Shown piece by piece: positions 18,205 through 25,919 of a stretch of 64,000 nt of DNA. The position numbers were made by a program, and so were the translations under genes. Under the pieces are notes generated by a model that worked only from the letters and a program-made list of their open reading frames with translations, made no database searches and had not been told where the DNA came from. Position 1 is the first letter of the stretch; every line of letters begins with the position of its first letter. Origin of the DNA: UBA2834 sp963623365 (GTDB lineage Bacteria; Patescibacteriota; Saccharimonadia; Saccharimonadales; Saccharimonadaceae); assembly GCA_963623365.1 (NCBI GenBank), contig CAVFJY010000005.1:1-64000 (forward strand), given 5' to 3'.

Positions 18205-18638
18205 TAAGCGTTTTTGCGCGCAAAGCTCAAATTATGCGCCACCAGCCCCGCAATTACCGCTAGAGCCACCAACGATAACAAATTTTCGCTCGGACCAGTT
18301 TTCGGCATTTCCGCTACATTCGTGCCTTGATTCACGCCATCCGCATCGTCAGTACCCGCATCATTTTTTTGCGTATCCGCTTGCTCGGACGAATCCGCCG
18401 AATTCTTCTCGCCATCGCCGTCTTTATCTGTTTCGCCGTCCGTCGCATCCTCTGCGTCGCCTTCGTTTGTGTCACCCTCTACCACTGACGCCACCTTATT
18501 TTCATCTTCCGACGCCACCTCCGACTTCTTTGGCGACGACATCGTTACCGCCACCACCAGGCCAGCAATCAAAATCACTGCCACGAGGCCAATTACAGCG
18601 CCCCAACCCCAGTGTTTATATTTTGTATTCGTATCCAT
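18204..18638 (-). CDS. Acidic surface protein with MPKTG sorting signal
   Basis: A 144-residue membrane protein. A short basic N-terminus (MDTNTKYKHW) is followed by one hydrophobic segment (GAVIGLVAVILIAGLVVAVT). A long Asp/Glu/Gly-rich linker follows, and the C-terminus has MPKTGPSE, a hydrophobic segment and ARK. This is the layout of a sortase-anchored protein with an LPxTG-type signal (Met for Leu). The ATG at 18638 has AGGAG 8 nt upstream. The promoter is TGT-TATAAT. No sortase of the LPxTG type is seen in this window. Function of the linker unknown. Confidence 0.7.
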   Translation of the reverse strand: MDTNTKYKHWGWGAVIGLVAVILIAGLVVAVTMSSPKKSEVASEDENKVASVVEGDTNEGDAEDATDGETDKDGDGEKNSADSSEQADTQKNDAGTDDADGVNQGTNVAEMPKTGPSENLLSLVALAVIAGLVAHNLSFARKNA

Positions 18639-18730
18639 CTCAACAACTCCTAATTTGCCGCAATTATAACACCACTCCACCCCTCTCGCAAACATAAGCG
18701 TCATCTGTTATTCCGCCCCGCGCCAATCAA

Positions 18731-18739
18731 TGCTATACT
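18731..18739 (+). promoter_or_regulatory. Leaderless-type promoter of ROK kinase
   Basis: Extended -10 TGC-TATACT, then GACATC, then ATG at 18746. Confidence 0.6.
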
Positions 18740-18745
18740 GACATC

Positions 18746-19555
18746 ATGTATCTCTGTATCGACATTGGCGGGACCAAAACACTCGTCGCGCTGCTCGACC
18801 AATCTGGCAAAATTCTGCATTCCGTCCGTTTTGCCACCGTCGCCGACCAGAACATTTTCTACAACAATCTCCTCCAACAGATTCGCGTCAATTTTGTTTT
18901 CTCGAATATCAAAGCCATTAGCATCGCTATGCCGGGGGTCATCAAGCGCAACCAAGCTATTTGGCTCGGCAATCTGCCTTGGCATAATTTCGATCTTGCT
19001 GCTCTGCTTCATCGCGACCTTGGCGGCACTTTTCCAATTTATCTCGAGAACGACGCCAACCTCGCCGCACTTTCCGAAGCACGCCATTGCACTGGTCGCA
19101 CCCTTTATCTCACTTTCTCGACCGGCATCGGTGGCGGCATTGTCGAAGACGGCCAACTCGTTAAACGTTATGCCGATTTCGAACCGGGTCACACCGAATA
19201 TATCTGGGACCGTCAGCAGCTCGAATGGGAAGACATCGCCGCCGCCAGCGCTATTCACAAAAAATACGGCCGCCTCGTCAGTGACATTACCGATGACGAC
19301 ATCTGGCGCGATGTTACCATCCGCATCACTCTTGGCCTCGCCCCGCTCATCACTTCCCTTAAACCCGATCGCATTATCTTTGGTGGCCCTCTCGGCCTTA
19401 TGCTCGGTAGCTATCGTAAACTCTTGCGCAAGCGTCTCGCCGCCGAATTGCCCGCCAAAGTTCCGCTCCCACGCCTTCATACCGCTAAATATCAAGATCT
19501 TTCCGTAATCTACGGTTGTTACTACTATGCCAAAGCTAAATCAGCTCGTCGCTAA
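18746..19555 (+). CDS. ROK-family sugar kinase
   Basis: A 269-residue actin-fold kinase. The N-terminus has YLCIDIGGTKTLVALLD (ATP phosphate motif). ENDANLAALSEAR and STGIGGGIV are the substrate and ROK signatures, with the likely catalytic Asp in NDAN. The Cys cluster found in zinc-binding ROK glucokinases is missing, so the sugar cannot be named with certainty; glucose or N-acetyl-hexosamine are possible. The 3' end overlaps the next gene by 29 nt. Confidence 0.85.
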   Translation: MYLCIDIGGTKTLVALLDQSGKILHSVRFATVADQNIFYNNLLQQIRVNFVFSNIKAISIAMPGVIKRNQAIWLGNLPWHNFDLAALLHRDLGGTFPIYLENDANLAALSEARHCTGRTLYLTFSTGIGGGIVEDGQLVKRYADFEPGHTEYIWDRQQLEWEDIAAASAIHKKYGRLVSDITDDDIWRDVTIRITLGLAPLITSLKPDRIIFGGPLGLMLGSYRKLLRKRLAAELPAKVPLPRLHTAKYQDLSVIYGCYYYAKAKSARR

Positions 19556-19955
19556 ACTGCGCGCCGCTTACCCAAATTTATCCATTCAGCTCGGCGACCA
19601 GACAAAATTTACCCCCCCGGATCAGATTTTTTATACAACTTCTACTTCCCCGCTCGAACTTTTGCACGAGCTTGGACATTTTCTTATTCACAAAAATTCC
19701 TATACTAGCGACATTGAGCTTGTCCGTATCGAAGCTGCCGCTTGGCAGCAAGCCGCTCAACTTTGCAAGATTTACGATATCGCCTGGGACCGCGACTTCG
19801 CTGAGGATCATCTCGATACTTACCGCGATTGGCTCCATCTTGTTTCGCTCTGTCAAAATTGCAATCTTGCTGGCTACCAAGACGACACCGGCTTTTATCA
19901 TTGTCCTCTCTGTGGCACCCGTTGGCCTTCTCGCATTCCGCCCGACCAATTCTAG
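19527..19955 (+). CDS. HELGH metallopeptidase with C-terminal zinc ribbon
   Basis: A 142-residue protein. LLHELGHFLIH supplies the HExxH zinc site, and the Glu in RIEAAAWQQAA is a plausible third ligand, as in ImmA/IrrE-like proteases. The C-terminus has CQNCN and CPLCG (two CxxC pairs), a zinc ribbon that suggests nucleic-acid or protein binding. The ATG lies inside the kinase gene in another frame, with no clear Shine-Dalgarno sequence, so translation is probably coupled. Substrate unknown. Confidence 0.7.
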   Translation: MPKLNQLVAKLRAAYPNLSIQLGDQTKFTPPDQIFYTTSTSPLELLHELGHFLIHKNSYTSDIELVRIEAAAWQQAAQLCKIYDIAWDRDFAEDHLDTYRDWLHLVSLCQNCNLAGYQDDTGFYHCPLCGTRWPSRIPPDQF

Positions 19956-19961
19956 CCAACC

Positions 19962-19995
19962 AAAAACTCCCCGTTTTAAAAAGCGGGGAGTTTTT
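19962..19995. terminator. Bidirectional terminator
   Basis: AAACTCCCCG and CGGGGAGTTTTT arms between convergent genes. Confidence 0.8.
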
Positions 19996-20013
19996 ATCTT
20001 TTTTAAATCTTAA

Positions 20014-20217
20014 TTAAGCGCTCTTCTTTGCTTTACCGCGCTTCGAAATTCGGCCACCTTTTGCGCCGGCAATCTTTGCCAGCTCTGGATTCGCCGCAAA
20101 GCCACCCGTGTGACCATTGCGACCGCCTTTACGCCCAATTTCCGCATAAAAGTCTTTGCCGTATTTGCTCTTATTTGTCGAGGCAGCCTTCTGACCACCA
20201 GCTTTTGTTCCTGCCAT
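20014..20217 (-). CDS. KGG-motif small basic protein
   Basis: A 67-residue protein starting MAGTKAGGQKAASTNKSKYG. It has two KGG repeats (GRKGGRNGHTGGFAANPELA and GAKGGRISKRG) resembling the stress-induced YciG/GsiB-type motif. It is strongly basic at the end (KRGKAKKSA). GGAG lies 6 nt before the ATG at 20217. A sigma70-type promoter at 20342-20347/20319-20324 gives a leader of about 90 nt that can fold. Role unknown; stress protection or nucleic-acid binding is inferred. Confidence 0.65.
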   Translation of the reverse strand: MAGTKAGGQKAASTNKSKYGKDFYAEIGRKGGRNGHTGGFAANPELAKIAGAKGGRISKRGKAKKSA

Positions 20218-20318
20218 TTCTAGCTCCATTTCTGCCCACCATATAACTTAATATATTGCCACCCTTTCACTAGAAGACTGCAACGCTTAGCGTGGCGCCT
20301 TCTCAGGTGCTTATCCTT

Positions 20319-20347
20319 ACTTTATCATAAAGCTTCTGTTTTGTCAA
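20319..20347 (-). promoter_or_regulatory. Promoter of KGG gene
   Basis: TTGACA (20347-20342), a 17-nt spacer and TAAAGT. The leader down to 20218 contains paired AGAAG/CTTCT and GCCAC/GTGGC segments; no known riboswitch is recognised. Confidence 0.65.
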
Positions 20348-20426
20348 TATGTTTTTGTTTAAAAATATGTCATAATAACCGAACAACCCCTTGTGGAATA
20401 ACATCAACTTTTCCACAAAACAAGCA

Positions 20427-20455
20427 TTGACACTATATCACAATTAGCATAAAAT
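20427..20455 (+). promoter_or_regulatory. Promoter of small RNA candidate
   Basis: TTGACA (20427-20432), a 17-nt spacer and TAAAAT (20450-20455). An inverted repeat TTGTGGA (20391-20397) and TCCACAA (20412-20418) lies just upstream. Confidence 0.65.
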
Positions 20456-20461
20456 GGATTC

Positions 20462-20530
20462 AGCTTGAAGGAAGTGCGAGATCCTTCAATCCCTATAGCT
20501 CTCGATTTCATCGTCGGGAGCTATTTTATA
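20462..20530 (+). ncRNA. Candidate small RNA, about 69 nt
   Basis: Starts AGCTTGAAGGA at the expected distance after the -10 box. Hairpin 1 is TTGAAGGA/TCCTTCAA (20465-20489). Hairpin 2 is ATAGCTC/GAGCTAT (20495-20524), followed by TTTA, a weak terminator. It contains no open frame. It could also be the start of a longer transcript running toward 20560, where a further GGCCG-CAAT-CGGCC hairpin occurs. Confidence 0.5.
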
Positions 20531-20615
20531 TCGTCTTTTGGCCGCAATCGGCCTTGTAGCGCCTCTCATAGCCTCATACTCTGTTATTTTTCCGCCATAC
20601 CAGTCGCAGGGCCAC

Positions 20616-20641
20616 AAAAAAACACCTCCGAAAGAGGTGAT
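20616..20641 (-). terminator. tRNA-Ile terminator
   Basis: CACCTC/GAGGTG hairpin followed by seven T on the minus strand. Confidence 0.75.
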
Positions 20642-20689
20642 TTATTTGGTGGAGTGGAGTAGGCCTAAACCTATTCCGCCCCATGTCTG

Positions 20690-20766
20690 TGGTGGGGATA
20701 TGTGGACTTGAACCACAGACCTCGTCATTATCAGTGACGCGCTCTAACCAGCTGAGCTATATCCCC
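20690..20766 (-). tRNA. tRNA-Ile (GAT)
   Basis: Cloverleaf with acceptor GGGGATA/TATCCCC, D-arm GCTCAGCTGGTTAGAGC, anticodon stem CGTCA/TGACG with loop CTGATAA (anticodon GAT), T-loop TTCAAGT, discriminator A and encoded CCA. It is solitary, not inside an rRNA spacer. Confidence 0.95.
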
Positions 20767-20822
20767 TGCTAGATGTTATTCTACTAAATTTCCCCTAATT
20801 TTGCAAGCTTAAAAAAACATGC

Positions 20823-20828
20823 TACAAT
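20823..20828 (+). promoter_or_regulatory. Leaderless-type promoter
   Basis: Extended -10 TGC-TACAAT, then GAGCTC, then ATG at 20835. Confidence 0.6.
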
Positions 20829-20834
20829 GAGCTC

Positions 20835-21083
20835 ATGGCAATTTGGTCCTTCAGTTGGGGCTGGTTCTTCGCAGGTATCGCCTGCTTAATTATCGGCGCC
20901 CTCATCACTAAATTCCATCAGCAAGTCGCCAACAATCTCGCTAGCGGCGTCGCTAGTTATGATAAAGTTAAACTCTTTGGCGTTATTACTTGTCTCGTTG
21001 GCCTAATTTTTATCGCTAACCTCCATAGCACCATTATCTATCTCATCATGCATTTCATTGTGCCGAGCAAATTCCCGCTCTAA
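20835..21083 (+). CDS. Small membrane protein, two TM segments
   Basis: An 82-residue protein with two hydrophobic helices (WFFAGIACLIIGALIT and VKLFGVITCLVGLIFIANL) joined by a loop of about 25 residues, then a third weakly hydrophobic stretch. No recognised domain. It stands alone between the promoter above and a terminator. Predicted leaderless. Confidence 0.6.
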   Translation: MAIWSFSWGWFFAGIACLIIGALITKFHQQVANNLASGVASYDKVKLFGVITCLVGLIFIANLHSTIIYLIMHFIVPSKFPL

Positions 21084-21088
21084 AACCA

Positions 21089-21122
21089 AAATATCTCGCC
21101 AACTTCCACGAGATATTTTTTA
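21089..21122. terminator. Terminator after small membrane protein gene
   Basis: AATATCTCG/CGAGATATT arms followed by a T-run. Confidence 0.75.
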
Positions 21123-21155
21123 GTCTAATTATTTTTCGCCCGTATCACGCATGCG

Positions 21156-21596
21156 CTACAATTCCACGCGGTATACATCCGTCTCGCGCACTTGCGCACC
21201 ATGACTCTCGTAAAAGCCCCGTGCGCCCGTTTTACCATCTTTATTCGACGACGTAAACTCTAAGCGCCGGCACCCCTTCTGTCGCCCCCATTTTTTTACC
21301 GCATCCAGCAACTGTCCGCCCACGCCCCTGCCGCGACATTTCTCATCTACCACTAAATCTTCCATATACACATTTCGACTCAAGCTCAACATCACCACCG
21401 ATACAAGCACCATTCCTACTAATTCATCATTTTCCTGCGCCATTAAAATATCGTGATAAGGTGATTCAATCATTTCCTCGATTACTTCACGCGTAATTGC
21501 CGAGCCGTCATGTTTTGCGCTCAATTGCCGCCGCAATACACCCATTTTTTCCGCAATATCGCCGTCATATTCCGTCATTGCGCCAATTTCAATCAT
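21156..21596 (-). CDS. GNAT-family N-acetyltransferase
   Basis: A 146-residue acetyl-CoA-dependent acyltransferase. The acetyl-CoA loop is CRGRGVGGQLLDAV (R-x-x-G-x-G/A), preceded by the strand YMEDLVVDEKC and followed by GARGFYESHGAQ, typical of GNAT motif B. Its start overlaps the end of glmM by ATGA, so it is coupled to an amino-sugar enzyme gene. The substrate is not evident; it should not be equated with GlmU. Confidence 0.85.
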   Translation of the reverse strand: MIEIGAMTEYDGDIAEKMGVLRRQLSAKHDGSAITREVIEEMIESPYHDILMAQENDELVGMVLVSVVMLSLSRNVYMEDLVVDEKCRGRGVGGQLLDAVKKWGRQKGCRRLEFTSSNKDGKTGARGFYESHGAQVRETDVYRVEL

Positions 21597-22939
21597 TTGC
21601 CTAACTCCTTCTCAATTAATGTTTTCAGCGCTTCGCCAATCTCATCTACCATTTTCGCATCTGCGCCTTCTACCAAAATTCGCAATTTATTTTCTGTCCC
21701 CGAATAGCGCGTAAAAATTCGGCCATTCCCATTCATCCGGTTCTCCGCCGCCGCTACCGCACCTAGCCACTCCGGCATCTCTTCTAGTGGTTTTTTCTCG
21801 CGTACCGCCACCGCCCACTGTTTTGATGGCAAATCATCATATTTTGCCCACAAATCCGCCAGCCGACAACCTTTCTCGCGCATAATTTTCAGAATGAACA
21901 AGGTCATAAAGGTCGCGTCTGAGCTTTTCATCCATGGCAGATAAATAATATGTCCCGACAGCTCGCCACCCAACATTGCACCCGTCTCGCCACATTTTTG
22001 CGCAACATAGCGATCACCATTCACAACTTTCTCAACCATGATTCCTGCATTGCTCAAGTACTGCAGTGTCGCAAGATTACTATATTCCGTCAGCACAACC
22101 GTATTTGCCGCCAGCTCATCTTTCTCAACCAAGTATTCCGCCAACAAAGTCACGATCCGGTCGCCATTCCAAATTCGTCCCTCTTCATCCGCAATCACAA
22201 TCCGGTCCGCATCACCATCCATCGCCACCCCCACGCGTCCCATTTCTTTTGCCTTCATTGCCATTTTTTCCGGATACAGCGCGCCACAACCGTCATTGAT
22301 ATTCATACCCGTCGGCGCCGAATCAATCTGTTCAATTTCCAACCCAAATTCTTCAAACACCGTCCGACTATAGACATGTCCTGCACCCGCCGCTGTATCT
22401 AGCACAATTTTCGTGCCCACAAGCTCATTGCTCACATTCAGCGCCGCCGCCGCCATCGCTACATAATCTCGCACTGCCGCCGGATTATCTTCTGCTTCAT
22501 ACGCTTCCTGCGGCACCGCCACATCATCGTCCAACTTCAGTGCAAAATAATTCTGCTCGATTTCTAGTTCCTGCTCATCGCTCAGTTTATCGCCATTGCT
22601 CAAAAAGACTTTCAGGCCATTATCCGACGCTGGATTATGCGATGCCGTCATCATAATACCGCCCACAATTCCTTCGCGCTCGCCCACAATCTTTTGCATT
22701 GCTGGCGTCGGTAATACGCCTAAATCACCCGCCGAGCCTCCTTGTTCTTTAATCCCCCTTGCTACGTAGTCGCACATCCAGTCACCACTCTGACGCGTAT
22801 CCCGTCCTACTACCAGCCGTCCATTTTCGAAATACTTTGCAATTGCCCTACCTAAAGTTTTAATCATATTTGGCCGCAGCGGCGCTTCGCCGACTTTGCC
22901 CCGAATCCCGTCCGTCGCGCCAAAAATTCGTTTTTCCAT
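21593..22939 (-). CDS. glmM: Phosphoglucosamine mutase-type hexose phosphomutase
   Basis: A 448-residue alpha-D-phosphohexomutase. FGATDGIRG is the N-terminal signature, TASHNP (98-103) contains the phosphoserine, DGDADR binds metal, GGELSGH reads the sugar, and RYSGTENKLRILVE binds phosphate. The DGIRG start and length fit GlmM (glucosamine-6-P to glucosamine-1-P for peptidoglycan) better than PGM, but the specificity loop is not a clean GlmM one. Predicted leaderless (TGG-TAAAAT, 6 nt to ATG). Confidence 0.85.
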   Translation of the reverse strand: MEKRIFGATDGIRGKVGEAPLRPNMIKTLGRAIAKYFENGRLVVGRDTRQSGDWMCDYVARGIKEQGGSAGDLGVLPTPAMQKIVGEREGIVGGIMMTASHNPASDNGLKVFLSNGDKLSDEQELEIEQNYFALKLDDDVAVPQEAYEAEDNPAAVRDYVAMAAAALNVSNELVGTKIVLDTAAGAGHVYSRTVFEEFGLEIEQIDSAPTGMNINDGCGALYPEKMAMKAKEMGRVGVAMDGDADRIVIADEEGRIWNGDRIVTLLAEYLVEKDELAANTVVLTEYSNLATLQYLSNAGIMVEKVVNGDRYVAQKCGETGAMLGGELSGHIIYLPWMKSSDATFMTLFILKIMREKGCRLADLWAKYDDLPSKQWAVAVREKKPLEEMPEWLGAVAAAENRMNGNGRIFTRYSGTENKLRILVEGADAKMVDEIGEALKTLIEKELGK

Positions 22940-22945
22940 AATTCT

Positions 22946-22954
22946 ATTTTACCA
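22946..22954 (-). promoter_or_regulatory. Leaderless-type promoter of glmM
   Basis: Extended -10 TGG-TAAAAT, AGAATT, then ATG at 22939. Confidence 0.6.
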
Positions 22955-23086
22955 AGATTAACACTCCCATGCAAAAACTCCGCCACACCACATTTTGCGT
23001 ACAATTTTCATCATTTCGGCCAATTGTGGTAAAAATTACACGCTCTACCCCTGTTATTTTTGTACAACATTTTTACTCAAAATCTA

Positions 23087-23115
23087 TTGACAAGCCCCAC
23101 CAAAGGGCTTACACT
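23087..23115 (+). promoter_or_regulatory. Promoter of small RNA 1
   Basis: TTGACA (23087-23092), a 17-nt spacer and TACACT (23110-23115). TACAACA lies 17 nt upstream of the -35, as at the paralogous locus at 35604. Confidence 0.75.
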
Positions 23116-23121
23116 AAAAAT

Positions 23122-23285
23122 AGCTTTTGCAATTATTCGCAGATCGCAAAAGCCGCAATTTCCGCAAAAACAAACACAAAATTCAACAAAAACAAACACA
23201 CAAAAAACTAAGACTCCGAATTCGAGCATGGCATTATTTATCTCTCAAGGCCATGAACCCAAACTGAATTCGGAGTCTTTTTTTT
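23122..23285 (+). ncRNA. Candidate small RNA 1, about 164 nt
   Basis: The 5' end folds as AGCTTTTGC...GCAAAAGC (23122-23153). An unstructured A/C-rich stretch with AAAAACAAACA follows. The end is a long hairpin, AGACTCCGAATTC with GAATTCGGAGTCT, followed by eight T (23211-23285). It lies between glmM (divergent) and the 16S gene (convergent). The same three-part plan recurs at 35639-35758. It is not a known family that I recognise. Confidence 0.65.
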
Positions 23286-23424
23286 ATTGCCCCCCCCTCT
23301 TGCCGCATCGCCGAGCTCACCCCAATAAAATTCCATTTTTAGAGTTACGCGTCGCGTCTTACAAAAAAGTGCTAGTGCCACCCACCAGCTAATAAATATC
23401 GCGTCAAAAACTAATCCACTCCAA

Positions 23425-23457
23425 CAAAAAACGCCCCAATCAAGGGCGTTTATCTTT
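23425..23457 (-). terminator. Terminator of the 16S transcript
   Basis: AAACGCCC/GGGCGTTT hairpin with a T-run on the minus strand, directly after the 3' processing arm. Confidence 0.75.
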
Positions 23458-23476
23458 AACAATTTAGTTGTGCAAT
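23455..23476 (-). repeat. 3' arm of 16S processing stem
   Basis: 22 nt perfectly complementary to 25189-25210, on the other side of the 16S gene. Confidence 0.85.
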
Positions 23477-23612
23477 CAATTCATCGTTGTTTCTTGAAAT
23501 AGCTTTGTTGCATCCTTGCGGAAATGTAATAAATCAAGCTTAAATTTACTACTGCAACCGACCTGACTACACGCGAGCAAAATTGCTTTCGTGCGCCTCT
23601 ATCCTTCTCTAG

Positions 23613-25118
<1,506 letters not shown>

Positions 25119-25188
25119 TTGAAAAATTTGAAAACTCAAATTAATAAAAGACTGACGATGACGAACATCAATAAATTGACATTCTTTA

Positions 25189-25210
25189 ATTGCACAACTA
25201 AATTGTTAAA
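25189..25210 (-). repeat. 5' arm of 16S processing stem
   Basis: Perfect 22-nt complement of 23455-23476. Together they form the long stem cut by RNase III-type enzymes in rRNA maturation (inferred). Confidence 0.85.
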
Positions 25211-25279
25211 TTACATATTTTTGAAGCTCATTCAACAAGAGATGTAAATTAATTGTTCTCTCGCAGTTGAACTGTTCTT

Positions 25280-25308
25280 ATCTTATACCACCGCTCCGGC
25301 AGTGTCAA
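25280..25308 (-). promoter_or_regulatory. 16S rRNA promoter
   Basis: TTGACA (25308-25303), a 17-nt spacer and TAAGAT (25285-25280). The leader to the 5' end of 16S is about 155 nt and holds the processing arm. No clear boxA seen. Confidence 0.75.
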
Positions 25309-25402
25309 GCACTTTTTCCGACTTTTTTTACAAATTCTCATTTTTGCGTCTTTTTGTCGTCAAAAGCCGCTCAAAACCCTATTTTTACACCTCTTCGTCA
25401 CC

Positions 25403-25431
25403 AAAAAACGCCCTTCGCGGGGCGTTTTTTT
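25403..25431 (-). terminator. Terminator of PAP2-like gene
   Basis: ACGCCC/GGGCGT hairpin and a T-run next to the stop codon. Confidence 0.75.
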
Positions 25432-25873
25432 ATAACACTGAGCCAGTAATTAGGCCAATCATTAAACCAATCAAGCCACCCACAATCGCCTGCGGCACCG
25501 TATGTCCTTCCACTATCTTAACTTTTCGTTTCTTTAAATTTCGTTCCATCGCCATAATATTCAGCATCTTCCCCTGTTCGCCTACCGCATAACGCACATT
25601 TACCGCATCATAAATCACAATAATCCCCGTCGCCAGCGCCAGTACCGTAATATTTGCAAAGAGCCCATTCTTAATTGCGAAGAAAGTAATCAGTGCCACA
25701 AAGCTCGCCGTATGCCCACTCGGCATACCACCACTGCGCACAAAACAATCCAATATTTCCCGCCGCGTTAATGGTCGCTTCAGTGCCACCATGTCGCCAA
25801 TCAGTTTTCCGGTCTGCGCTAACAGCCAACCTAGGACAAATGCCAGCAGACCGCCAATTCCTTCAATATTCAT
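25430..25873 (-). CDS. Divergent PAP2 (DUF212) membrane protein
   Basis: A 147-residue membrane protein with about four helices. The signature SGGMPSGHTASFVAL, the segment YDAVNVRYAVGEQ and the C-terminal EGHTVPQAIVGGLIG fit the DUF212 family of short PAP2-like phosphatases. They keep SGGMPSxH and xGHTxxQ in place of the classical motifs. A lipid or polyprenyl phosphate substrate is likely from the fold but unproven. Predicted leaderless: TGC-TATAAT 6 nt before the ATG. Confidence 0.8.
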   Translation of the reverse strand: MNIEGIGGLLAFVLGWLLAQTGKLIGDMVALKRPLTRREILDCFVRSGGMPSGHTASFVALITFFAIKNGLFANITVLALATGIIVIYDAVNVRYAVGEQGKMLNIMAMERNLKKRKVKIVEGHTVPQAIVGGLIGLMIGLITGSVL

Positions 25874-25879
25874 ATATAT

Positions 25880-25888
25880 ATTATAGCA
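25880..25888 (-). promoter_or_regulatory. Leaderless-type promoter of PAP2-like gene
   Basis: TGC-TATAAT, ATATAT, then ATG at 25873. Confidence 0.6.
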
Positions 25889-25889
25889 A

Positions 25890-25915
25890 AAACATCCCCT
25901 CGCGGGGATGTCTCT
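25890..25915 (-). terminator. gyrA terminator
   Basis: ACATCCCC-GCGA-GGGGATGT followed by TTTT, 5 nt after the gyrA stop and beside the next promoter. Confidence 0.75.
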
Positions 25916-25919
25916 TATG

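Noticed and set aside
20230..20318. Riboswitch in the KGG gene leader
   Set aside because: The leader can fold, but no known aptamer pattern or expression platform could be recognised.
20391..20418. Two DnaA-box-like sequences suggesting an origin of replication
   Set aside because: Only two weak boxes, no AT-rich unwinding region, and no dnaA or dnaN nearby. They fit better as an operator of the small RNA promoter.
23238..23462. Minus-strand 74-codon frame between small RNA 1 and the 16S terminator
   Set aside because: It overlaps the small RNA terminator and the 16S transcript terminator, with no start signal.
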